Source: Streptomyces sp. Tu6071 (GTDB taxonomy: Bacteria; Actinomycetota; Actinomycetes; Streptomycetales; Streptomycetaceae). Taken from it: 64,000 nt of DNA. Every line of letters starts with the position of its first letter. The stretch's first letter is position 1. Below are positions 50,034 through 58,633 of this stretch, one piece after another. A model generated the notes under the pieces. That model saw only the letters and a program-made list of their open reading frames with translations. It was not told the DNA's origin and searched no databases. A program made the position numbers and the translations under genes. The stretch is taken from contig NZ_CM001165.1 of NCBI RefSeq assembly GCF_000213055.1, positions 6,565,445 to 6,629,444 of the forward strand, in the 5' to 3' direction.

Positions 50034-51474
50034 GCAAGAGCGTAGCAGCGTGGGGGCATTGGCGGATCTCCTCCGTGCCGAGTTCGACCGCTATCCGCCA
50101 GGTGGAAAGCTGCCGTCGAGCCGGGAACTCGTCGCGCGGCACCGCGTCGGGCCCGTCACCGTCTCGCGCGCCCTCGCGCGGCTCGCCGCCGAGGGGCTGC
50201 TCGTGACCCGCCCCGGCGCGGGTGCCTACCGGGCGGGGCGGGCCGCGCCCGCCGCCGAGGGCGACACCTCCTGGCAGCACCTCGCACTCAGCGCCGAGTC
50301 TGCCGAGGGCCTTCCGCGTGCCGTGGACGCGAGCGGCGTTCTCGCCACGCTCGCCGAACCACCCGCAGGAGTCGTCGAGTTCAACGGCGGCTACCTCCAC
50401 CCGGACCTGCGCCCCGAACGCGCCCTCGCCGCCGCGCTCGCCCGCGCCGGGCGCCGGCCGGGCGCGTGGGGCCGCCCGCCCGCCGAGGGACTGCCCGAAC
50501 TGCGCGCCTGGTTCGCGCGCGACCTCGCCGCGGACGGCGGAGGCGGCCCCGGCCCCGGGGGCGCGCTCGTCAGTCCCGGCGGGCAGTCCGCGCTCAGCGG
50601 CGTCCTGCGCGCCCTCGCCCCGCCGGGCGCCCCCGTCCTCGTCGAGTCCCCCACCTACCCGGGCCTGCTCGCCGTGCTCCGCGCCGCCGGACAGCGGCCC
50701 GTCCCCGTCCCCGTGGACGCCGACGGGCTCCGTACCGACCTGCTCCCCGAGGCGTTCCGCGCGAGCGGCGCGCGCATCCTCGTCTGCCAGCCGCTCCACC
50801 AGAACCCGACAGGGACCGTCCTCGCGCCCGCCCGCCGCCCCGGGCTCCTCGCCGCCGCGCGCGCCGCCGGCGCCTTCGTCGTCGAGGACGACTTCGCGCG
50901 CCGCCTCGGCCACGCCGACGCGGGCCCGCCACCGCCGCCGCTCGCCGCCGAGGACCCGGACGGCATCGTCGTGCACATCCGCTCGCTCACCAAGGTCACC
51001 GCGCCGAGCCTGCGCGTCGCCGCCGTCCTCGCGCGCGGCCCCGTCCTGGAACGGCTGCGCGCCGTGCAGGTCGTCGACCACTTCTTCGTGCCGCGCCCGC
51101 TCCAGGAGGCCGCGCTCGAACTCGTCGGCTCCCCGTCCTGGCCCCGCCATCTCCGCGCGGTGGCAGGCGAGTTGGGCGCGCGAAGGGCCGCCCTCGCGGC
51201 GGCCCTCGCCCGTCGGCTCCCCGAGGCGGCGCCCGCGCGCGTGCCCACCGGGGGCTACCACCTCTGGCTCCCGCTCCCCGAGGGCACCGACGAGTCCGCG
51301 CTCGCCGCCGAGGCGCTGCGCCGGGGCGTCGCGGTCGCCCCGGGCCGCCCGTACCACCCGGCCGAACCCGACCGCCCGCACCTCAGGATCAGCTACGGGG
51401 GAGTGGCGGACAGGGACGAACTGGAGGAGGGGGTACGGAGACTGGCGGAGGCGTTCGCGGCGGTACGGGGATGA
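50032..51474 (+). CDS. MocR-family regulator (GntR HTH + aminotransferase domain)
   Basis: A 480-residue MocR protein. Winged HTH (~1-75): 'YPPGGKLPSSRELVARHRVG' and 'LAAEGLLVTRPGAGAYRAG'. A fold-type I aminotransferase domain follows, with 'VLVESPTYPGLLAVLRAAG', 'CQPLHQNPTGTVLAPAR' and PLP lysine 321 in 'RSLTKVTAPSLRV'. MocR proteins use PLP or a substrate adduct as effector. It is divergent from an EamA exporter with overlapping start codons and no SD. The 150-nt region after it holds no recognised signal. Confidence 0.92.
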   Translation: MQERSSVGALADLLRAEFDRYPPGGKLPSSRELVARHRVGPVTVSRALARLAAEGLLVTRPGAGAYRAGRAAPAAEGDTSWQHLALSAESAEGLPRAVDASGVLATLAEPPAGVVEFNGGYLHPDLRPERALAAALARAGRRPGAWGRPPAEGLPELRAWFARDLAADGGGGPGPGGALVSPGGQSALSGVLRALAPPGAPVLVESPTYPGLLAVLRAAGQRPVPVPVDADGLRTDLLPEAFRASGARILVCQPLHQNPTGTVLAPARRPGLLAAARAAGAFVVEDDFARRLGHADAGPPPPPLAAEDPDGIVVHIRSLTKVTAPSLRVAAVLARGPVLERLRAVQVVDHFFVPRPLQEAALELVGSPSWPRHLRAVAGELGARRAALAAALARRLPEAAPARVPTGGYHLWLPLPEGTDESALAAEALRRGVAVAPGRPYHPAEPDRPHLRISYGGVADRDELEEGVRRLAEAFAAVRG

Positions 51475-51624
51475 GGGGCGGCCCGGACGGGGACGCGGGC
51501 GCAACCCGGGGCGGGTCGCCGCGCCCCCGTACCGCGTCGGGCGGGCGTGCACCTTCCGCACGCCATGCGCGCCCGCCCGCTCACGCCGAGCCCGCTCCCC
51601 CCGACGCCGCTCGCTCCGAACCCC

Positions 51625-52095
51625 TCACTCCAGCGGCAGGATCATCCACTTCCCCGGCTCCACCTCGGCGTACCCCACCGAGCGGTACAGCTCCTGCGCG
51701 CTGCTGGTGACGAGCAGCACGCGCCGCACCCCGTACTCCTCCATCCGCGCCCGGACGGCCGCGAGCAGCGCCTTCGCGAGGCCCCGGCCCCTGGCCTCGT
51801 GCGGCACGTAGACGTCGCAGAGCCAGGCGAAGGTGGCGCGGTCGGTGACGACCCGCGCGTAGGCGCGCTGCTCGCGGCGCACCGTGCCATCGGCGTCCGG
51901 CACCTCCTCGTACACACCGAAGTTCAGCGAGGCGGCGACGGCGGCGCGCTGCTTCTCCAGGCTGCGGCCGAGCGCCCAGTAGGCGTCGGTGGAGAGCCAG
52001 TGGTGGACGCGTCCGACATCGACGAGGTCCGGCGCGTCCGAGACGAAGTGGCCGGGCGGGAGGGGGACGGCGGGCAGGTCCGTGTACGTGGTCAT
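51625..52095 (-). CDS. GNAT N-acetyltransferase
   Basis: A 156-residue single-domain GNAT. It opens 'LVDVGRVHHWLSTDAYWALG'; the acetyl-CoA loop is 'VYVPHEARGRGLAKALLAAV' and the closing strand 'RSVGYAEVEPGKWMIL'. It matches the YjgM/PhnO-like family often annotated only as GNAT. Substrate unknown. Start ATG 52095. It is downstream of the DUF6314 gene on the same strand, with a 43-base gap, possibly co-transcribed. Confidence 0.9.
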   Translation of the reverse strand: MTTYTDLPAVPLPPGHFVSDAPDLVDVGRVHHWLSTDAYWALGRSLEKQRAAVAASLNFGVYEEVPDADGTVRREQRAYARVVTDRATFAWLCDVYVPHEARGRGLAKALLAAVRARMEEYGVRRVLLVTSSAQELYRSVGYAEVEPGKWMILPLE

Positions 52096-52138
52096 GCGGG
52101 CAGTCTCGCAATGCGCGCGCGGCGCCGCCCAGCCGGTT

Positions 52139-52624
52139 TCAGCCCGTGGACGGGGCCTCGCGGGTGTGCTCCGTGCGCAGCACGAGGTCCTTCGCGGGCC
52201 CCGCGACGCGCCACACCACGCTCCACAGGTCCGGGCCGCTCACGGTGAACTCGCCCCGGTAGAGGTCGAGGGAGCAGGGGTGGTCGGCGATCGCGTGGCC
52301 CGTGCGCAGGTCGACGTCGTGGAAGAAGCGCCCGTCGTCGAAGGTGACACGCGCGGAGCCCTTGCCCGCCGGGTCCGGCAGCCAGCGCAGGGTCCGGTAC
52401 GCGGGACGCGCGACGCCGTCCCACGTGAAGGTGCCCTCCTCGTGGTGCCGCAGCCCGCCGCCGGGGAGCGCCGTGAAGTCCGCCGTGCCCGTGAAGTGCC
52501 CGCGCGTCCCGGTGTGCCGGTCCTCGGCCGTGCGCGCGACGTGCCAGCGCCCCGCGAGGAAGGCGAGCAGGTCGGGCACGGGGGTGGTGGCGGGGGCGGG
52601 CGTCTCGGGCCGGGCGTCGGGCAT
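52139..52624 (-). CDS. DUF6314 family protein
   Basis: A 161-residue, beta-rich protein: 'PDLLAFLAGRWHVARTAEDR', 'GTADFTALPGGGLRHHEEGT' and 'FFHDVDLRTGHAIADHPCSL' (pieces of a continuous region). It has the lipocalin-like look of the DUF6314 family, whose function is unknown. It probably forms a two-gene unit with the GNAT gene downstream. Confidence 0.8.
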   Translation of the reverse strand: MPDARPETPAPATTPVPDLLAFLAGRWHVARTAEDRHTGTRGHFTGTADFTALPGGGLRHHEEGTFTWDGVARPAYRTLRWLPDPAGKGSARVTFDDGRFFHDVDLRTGHAIADHPCSLDLYRGEFTVSGPDLWSVVWRVAGPAKDLVLRTEHTREAPSTG

Positions 52625-52712
52625 GCCCCCTTCCTACTCCAGGGACACGAACCCGTGCCACCCCGCGCACCCGCCCCCGCGTTCCCGGCTCTTCACGGGG
52701 TATCCGCTCCGC

Positions 52713-52943
52713 ATGGACACCGAGAACACACAGGACCACGTCCTGCTCAGCGCGGACACCAACGGCGACGGCAAGCCCGATGTGTGGATGACGGACACCA
52801 CGGGCGACGGCAAGGCCGACCTCTACCAGTTCGACACCACGGGCGACGGCACGGTGGACGTCACCGTGACCGAGGAGGACGGCGCGGAGGAGCGGCGCCA
52901 CGTCGTGGAGGGAGACGGCGGACACCCGGTCCCCGGCGCCTGA
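52713..52943 (+). CDS. Small calcium-binding-repeat protein (DxxGDG repeats)
   Basis: A 76-residue acidic protein with three consecutive 12-residue repeats: 'DTNGDGKPDVWM', 'DTTGDGKADLYQ', 'DTTGDGTVDVTV'. Each carries the DxxGDG loop found in EF-hand-like, VCBS/FG-GAP and dockerin-type calcium sites. There is no signal peptide or transmembrane segment, so it is probably cytoplasmic. Start ATG 52713; the product is too small for other domains. Function unknown. Confidence 0.75.
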   Translation: MDTENTQDHVLLSADTNGDGKPDVWMTDTTGDGKADLYQFDTTGDGTVDVTVTEEDGAEERRHVVEGDGGHPVPGA

Positions 52944-52960
52944 GCCCGGGGCGGCGGGGG

Positions 52961-53483
52961 TCAGGCGGAGACGGTACGGGCGATACGGGCCGCGACCCCG
53001 GCGGGCGTCAGGCCCGCCGTGTCGACGACGGTCGCGCGGGCGCACAGCCATTCCAGCGCCCGCGCGTACACGTCGAGGTGCGCGAGCCGCCACGGCCCCG
53101 CCGCCGCGCTCTCCGGCTCGACGTCGCCCGCGATCCGCGCGCGCAGCCTCTCCTCGTCGGCGTGCAGCAGACGTGCCGCACGGGAATCCCGGCCGCCCGG
53201 AACCCGCCCTCGATCTCGTCCCAGTACGCCTCGCTCAGCACCGTCTGCGGTACGACGAGCGTCCCGCCCGTGACGCGAGCACCTGCCGCGCGGTCTCGAC
53301 GACGAGTCCGCGCCACATGGGCCAGTGCTGGAAGTTCCCGGGCCACTCGTCCCGCGGCATCCCCCGCAGCAGCCCCCCGACCTCCTCGGAGTCGAAGACC
53401 CGCGCCCCGGGCGGGATCTCCGCCAACTCCCGTGCCGTCGTGGTCTTCCCGGCCCCGTAGGTCCCGCCCAGCCATACGATCGT
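52961..53483 (-). pseudogene. Decayed AAA/P-loop kinase-like gene (two frameshifts, no start codon)
   Basis: Read across three frames, the remnant encodes a ~170-residue P-loop ATPase: 'IVWLGGTYGAGKTT' (Walker A), 'EIPPGARVFDSEEVGGLLRG', 'GGTLVVPQTVLSEAYWDEIE' and 'DEERLRARIAGDVEPESAAA', ending 'VAARIARTVSA'. The frame changes near 53276-53280 and near 53168-53173; each is restored by one extra base. At the expected start (53483-53481) the codon is ACG. An in-frame TAG lies 10 bases further upstream, with no ATG, GTG or TTG before the P-loop. Intact relatives are common small nucleotide-binding proteins in Streptomyces. Sequencing errors could explain the two single-base gaps, but not easily the lost start. 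Confidence 0.75.
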
Positions 53484-53616
53484 GCGCGGACTCTACGGGC
53501 CCCCGCTCGCGCACGGACCCCTGATCGCGTACCGCCCCCGCTCGCGCACGGCCCCGCCCCGGACGGGCCCCGCGCGGGGGCTCCCCGGGAGCCGTCCGCG
53601 CCGCTACCCTGCCCCC

Positions 53617-54114
53617 ATGATCGACATCCAGCTCGCCCGGCCCGTCGACGGGGACGCGCTCGGCGAGGTGCACGCGGCGGGGTGGGAGGCCGCGTACGCG
53701 CCCTTCTTCGCACCGGAGTTCGCCGCCGCCGGGGTGCGCGACCGCCGTACCCGCTGGCACGCCAGGATCACGAACGGCGAGGGCGCGATCCTGCTGGCCC
53801 GCGTCGGAGGCCGCCCGCTCGCGCTCTCCTGGGCGGGCCCCTCGCCGCACCGCCCCGGCTGGGCCGAGGTGTTCGGCTTCTACGGGCACCCGGACGGCTG
53901 GGGGAGCGGCGTGGCCGGAGCCCTCATGACCCGCACCCTCGACCACCTCCGCGCCGCCGGGCACACCCGCGTCCACCTCTGGACGCTGCGCGGGACGCCG
54001 CGCTCGCGCCGCTTCTACGAGAAGAGCGGATACGCCCCGACCGGGGCCGAGCGGCCGTACGACTTCGGCGACGGACGGCCGCTGACCCAGGTCGAGTACG
54101 CGCGGGACTGCTGA
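53617..54114 (+). CDS. GNAT N-acetyltransferase
   Basis: A 165-residue GNAT: 'IQLARPVDGDALGEVHAAGW', 'FGFYGHPDGWGSGVAGALMT' (acetyl-CoA loop) and 'RGTPRSRRFYEKSGYAPTGA'. Substrate unknown. Start ATG 53617. It converges with the AlaRS-like gene (76-base gap). The three GNAT genes of this window are of different subfamilies and not recent duplicates. Confidence 0.9.
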   Translation: MIDIQLARPVDGDALGEVHAAGWEAAYAPFFAPEFAAAGVRDRRTRWHARITNGEGAILLARVGGRPLALSWAGPSPHRPGWAEVFGFYGHPDGWGSGVAGALMTRTLDHLRAAGHTRVHLWTLRGTPRSRRFYEKSGYAPTGAERPYDFGDGRPLTQVEYARDC

Positions 54115-54190
54115 GCGGGCGGGCCCCGGCGGTGCTCGCGCGCCGCGAGCACCGCCGGACCGCGCCTCAGTCGCCGCGCACGCCCGCGCC

Positions 54191-55402
54191 TCACTCGCCC
54201 CGCACGCCCGCGCTCTCCTCCCGCAGGCTCTCGACGAGGTCGCGCGGCAGCCCGTGCGTGTCGTGCAGGTAGTGCAGATCGGCCTCGTCGAGCGGCCCGC
54301 GGAAGCGCGGCCCGGCGAGGACCCGGCGGCCCCGGTCGAGCAGCGAACGGAAGCGGGTCTCCTCCTCGGCGAGGGTCCCGAGCACCCTCCGTACCGTCTC
54401 CGGGTCCTCGCCGCCCTGCCCGAAGTGGCCGAGCGTCCCCGTCACCAGCTCGCGGGGCAACTCCCCGAGCCCGTACGAGGAATCGGTCCGCCACAGCGTC
54501 GTCAGCACGCGCCGCACGAGGCGCCGCAGCACGTACCCGCGCCCCGTGGCGGCGGGCCGTACCCCGTCGCCGAGGACGACGACGGCCGAGCGCAGGTGGT
54601 CGCTCACGAGCCGCACCGAGGTCTCGTCGAGCCCCCACAGCGGCGGGAGCAGCCGCCGCCACGGCTCGAAGACGTCGCCGTCGAAGACGGAACGTTCTCC
54701 CTGGAGCAGCGAGGCGAGCCGTTCGAGCCCGAGCCCGGTGTCGACATTGCGCTGCGGCAGCGGGACGAGGGAGCCGTCGGCGAGGCGGCGGTGGCGCATC
54801 ATCACGTGGTTCCACACCTCGACCCAGCGCTCGTCACCCGTCGGCGTCGACTCCGGCGGCCCGTCCCCGGTCCACAGGAAGATCTCCGAGTCGGGACCGC
54901 AGGGCCCCGTCGGCCCGTTCGACCACCAGTTGTCCTCGACCGTCCGCTCGACGGGCACCCCGAGGCGCTCCCACACCTCCAGCGAGGCGAGGTCGGGGCC
55001 CACCCGTCCGTCCCCGCCGAAGACGGTGGTGTGCAGGAGCCGCGGGTCGATCCCGAGCCCGTCCGTGAGGAGTTCGTACCCCCACTCCAGGCTGCGCGGC
55101 CCCTCGTAGTCGCCGAGCGACCAGGTGCCGAGCATCTCGAAGACGGTGAGGTGGGTCGGGTCGCCGACCTCCTCCAGGTCCGTCGTGCGCAGGCACCGCT
55201 GCACGTTCACGAGCCGCCGCCCGAGCGGGTGCGGGCGGCCTTCGAGGTACGGGGTGAGCGGGTGCATCCCGGAGGTGGTGAAGAGCACGGAGTCGTCACC
55301 GGGCGGCGGCAGCAGCGTCGAGCCGGTGATCCGGGCGTGGCCGCGGTCCTCGTAGAACTCGGTGAAGCGGCGGCTGACCTGGTCGGTGGTGAGCTTCGTC
55401 AT
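54191..55402 (-). CDS. Stand-alone alanyl-tRNA synthetase catalytic-domain protein
   Basis: A 403-residue AlaRS-like protein. Class II motifs are present: 'FTTSGMHPLTPYLEGRPHPL' (motif 1 region), 'HLTVFEMLGTWSLGDY' (motif 2), 'TGPCGPDSEIFLW' and 'NVDTGLGLERLASLLQG' (motif 3). The tRNA-recognition segment 'VSDHLRSAVVVLGDGVRPAA' with 'RGYVLRRLVRRV' follows. The protein stops right after the 'LHDTHGLPRDLVESL' element. It therefore lacks the editing domain (HxxxH...CxxxH) and the C-Ala domain of the ~880-residue housekeeping AlaRS. It should be able to make alanyl-adenylate and perhaps alanyl-tRNA, without proofreading. The physiological role is unknown. Start ATG 55402. Confidence 0.88.
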   Translation of the reverse strand: MTKLTTDQVSRRFTEFYEDRGHARITGSTLLPPPGDDSVLFTTSGMHPLTPYLEGRPHPLGRRLVNVQRCLRTTDLEEVGDPTHLTVFEMLGTWSLGDYEGPRSLEWGYELLTDGLGIDPRLLHTTVFGGDGRVGPDLASLEVWERLGVPVERTVEDNWWSNGPTGPCGPDSEIFLWTGDGPPESTPTGDERWVEVWNHVMMRHRRLADGSLVPLPQRNVDTGLGLERLASLLQGERSVFDGDVFEPWRRLLPPLWGLDETSVRLVSDHLRSAVVVLGDGVRPAATGRGYVLRRLVRRVLTTLWRTDSSYGLGELPRELVTGTLGHFGQGGEDPETVRRVLGTLAEEETRFRSLLDRGRRVLAGPRFRGPLDEADLHYLHDTHGLPRDLVESLREESAGVRGE

Positions 55403-55806
55403 GGCGGGCTCCTTCGCGGTACGGGCGCCGGAGCACGGACCACGGGAGACTACGCACGCCTCGCGAGCGCGAGGAACCACCGGGGACCGTGTTCCGGTCG
55501 CCGGTGGAATGAGGGGGGTACGTCAGGCGGCGGCGACCGGGGAGCGGGGCGCTCGCGCGGTCGCGGTGGTGCATCGGCCGGTGACGTTCATGCGGTCGAG
55601 GATAACGCGGGGGCGGGCGGAGGGGCGGGTGGTTTTCGGCGGGGTACGGAGCGGGGCGCGCTCGCGGCCGGTCGTCCGGCGCGCGGGCGCGGGGCGCGGA
55701 GCCGGACGGGCCGCCCCGGCTCCCTCGTCTCCCCGTCTCCCTCGTCTCCCGGCTCCCCCGTCCCGCGGGCCTCGCTCCCTCGTCCCCGCCGGACGCCCGG
55801 TGCGGC
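55403..55806 (-). promoter_or_regulatory. Leader/promoter region of the AlaRS-like gene, with hairpins
   Basis: A 404-nt gap between the AlaRS-like and SUKH genes (both minus strand). Two hairpins lie in the probable leader: CCACCGG (55477-55483) with CCGGTGG (55501-55507), enclosing a second stem GACCG/CGGTC; and CCTCGCG (55459-55465) with CGCGAGG (55468-55474). A 22-codon Ala-rich frame precedes them (55523-55591). At 55720-55750 CTCCCTCGTCTCCC occurs twice with a period of 17 bases. No T-box was found. Confidence 0.5.
55523..55591 (-). CDS. Possible Ala-rich leader peptide upstream of the AlaRS-like gene
   Basis: A 22-codon frame from ATG 55591 encodes MNVTGRCTTATARAPRSP followed by VAAA, ending on three Ala codons. 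A TATCCT hexamer 7 bases before the ATG would suit a leaderless transcript. Hairpins follow 16 bases after the stop. In such GC-rich DNA, Ala codons are common by chance, so coding status is unproven. Confidence 0.3.
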   Translation of the reverse strand: MNVTGRCTTATARAPRSPVAAA

Positions 55807-57180
55807 TCACCCGAGCGTCCCCGACACCACCTGTTCCGCGATCGGCGGGCGTCCCCAGCGGCCCAGGATCTCGTTGGCGAGGGCGACGGTCGTGAGAGGG
55901 CTGTCCGCGCGGCCGGGCTCGATCGCCGCCGCGAGCAGACCGCGCGGCACGGCGTCCGCCGCGAGGAGCGCCCGCCACTCGGCGGGCGGCAGCCGCAGGA
56001 ACTCCAGGCCGTCGAGCCGCCCGATCTCCAGCGGCTCCGCGAGCGTGCCGGGCCCCGCCGAGAGCGACCGCAGCCGGGGGAGCCCCAGAACGGGCGCGAG
56101 GCTCGTCGGCGGGCTCTCCCAGCGGCCGAGCGAGAGCACCTCCAGTGCCGGGTGCGCCGCCGCGGCGACGCTCGGTATGCCCCGCGCGTTGACGTACGCG
56201 ACCTCCGGGGACTCCGTGTGCCGGGCGCGCGGGGCCTCGTCCTCCTCTTCCTCCTCGCCCGCGCGCAGCACGAGCGAGGTGAGCGAGTCGGCGAGGAGTT
56301 CCGCGCCCACGCTCTCCTCGTGGCCGATCAGGACGACCTGCCCGAGGTGCCCGCCGGGCCCGGGGGTCAGGTCCACGGCGAGGCGGTCGCCGCCGCCGTT
56401 GTCGCCGAAGACGAGCCAGCCCGGCGAGCCCGGCAGCCCTTGCACCGCCGCGCCCGGCGGGGTCCGCACGGCCTCCATCGCGCCGAACACCCAGGGGCAC
56501 GGGCGCGAGGCGGCGTCCGCCACGTACACCTGGGAGAGCGGCAGCAGCTCGCAGGACAGCGCCTCGTAGACGCGTTCACCGGCCTCCGGGGCGTCCGCGT
56601 GGTCGCGCCACTCGCCGCGTACGACCGTGTAGAGCGCCCGCAGTTCGGGCGGTAGCGGCCTGCCCAGCCGGGCCTCGGCGGCGGCGAGCGCGGCCGGGTC
56701 CGCGCCGGTCGCGCCGGGGAGGCGGGCACGCAGCGAACGGGCGAGGAGGGCGGGGTCCGCCGAGGGCGCGGCGACGGCCCCGGGCACCGGCTCCGGCAGG
56801 CGCCGCCACGGCTCCGGGACCGCCCCCTCGACCAGGACCAGCGCGCCCGGATGCGCGGAGGCGATGCCTGGTTCGACGGCGGGGGAGGAGGGGAACAGGC
56901 GCAGGGTGACGGAGCCGTCGGCCGTGAGCCGCGCGACGAAGGCCACCTCGGCGGTCCCGCTCGCCGCGAGCGCCGCCAGGACGGGCTCCACCGCCCGCTG
57001 CTCCCGCGGGAAGTCACGGCCGAGCCGCGGCAGGCTCCACGCGCCCCGGCTGAGCTGCCCCGACAGCTCGAAGGGCCCCGCGCCGCCCTTGTCGGCGCAC
57101 TGCTCCCACAGGAGCCAGGAGAGGGGTTCCCAGGTGGCGAAGTCGGTCAGCGGCGTCGCGTGCGCGGCGGGAGGAGTCAT
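55807..57180 (-). CDS. SMI1/KNR4 (SUKH) domain protein
   Basis: A 457-residue protein. An N-terminal region (~1-140) of unknown type is followed by a SUKH/SMI1-KNR4 domain (~150-280: 'LAAAEARLGRPLPPELRALY', 'PGWLVFGDNGGGDRLAVDL'). A C-terminal leucine-rich stretch has LRR-like spacing ('LEVLSLGRWESPPTS', 'LPRLRSLSAGPGTLAEPLEI'). SUKH proteins often act as immunity proteins against polymorphic toxins, but no toxin gene is adjacent. Start ATG 57180. Confidence 0.82.
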   Translation of the reverse strand: MTPPAAHATPLTDFATWEPLSWLLWEQCADKGGAGPFELSGQLSRGAWSLPRLGRDFPREQRAVEPVLAALAASGTAEVAFVARLTADGSVTLRLFPSSPAVEPGIASAHPGALVLVEGAVPEPWRRLPEPVPGAVAAPSADPALLARSLRARLPGATGADPAALAAAEARLGRPLPPELRALYTVVRGEWRDHADAPEAGERVYEALSCELLPLSQVYVADAASRPCPWVFGAMEAVRTPPGAAVQGLPGSPGWLVFGDNGGGDRLAVDLTPGPGGHLGQVVLIGHEESVGAELLADSLTSLVLRAGEEEEEDEAPRARHTESPEVAYVNARGIPSVAAAAHPALEVLSLGRWESPPTSLAPVLGLPRLRSLSAGPGTLAEPLEIGRLDGLEFLRLPPAEWRALLAADAVPRGLLAAAIEPGRADSPLTTVALANEILGRWGRPPIAEQVVSGTLG

Positions 57181-57337
57181 GGCCGGAGGCTAGCGGGGCG
57201 CACCGACAGCGGCGGGCGGGTCGGCGGACGAACCAGGGCGACGGCGAGCGGACAGCGAGGGGCGGTGCGGAGCGCTGGCTGTGCGGAGGCGCCGCCGCGT
57301 CGCCGTGTCCGGCCGCCGATCCAGACACCCTCGCCAG

Positions 57338-57356
57338 GAAGGTTAGCCTCACCTAA
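57338..57356. promoter_or_regulatory. Unassigned iron box between the SUKH gene and argC
   Basis: GAAGGTTAGCCTCACCTAA matches the iron-box consensus at about 17 of 19 positions, including both AGGTTAG/CACCTAA halves. It lies 158 bases before the SUKH start and 121 before argC. Neither gene is an obvious iron-regulated gene. Confidence 0.75.
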
Positions 57357-57408
57357 GCTTGTGCGGCCGGAGGGGGGCTCCGTCGGGGTCGTGTTCCCGT
57401 GCGCCCAC

Positions 57409-58627
<1,219 letters not shown>

Positions 58628-58633
58628 GACACC

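Noticed and set aside
53617..54114. GNAT gene and AlaRS-like gene as one functional operon
   Set aside because: They are convergent on opposite strands, so co-transcription is excluded; any link would be only by proximity.
55807..57180. SUKH protein as immunity gene of a toxin system
   Set aside because: No polymorphic-toxin or secretion gene adjoins it; the SUKH domain alone is not sufficient evidence.
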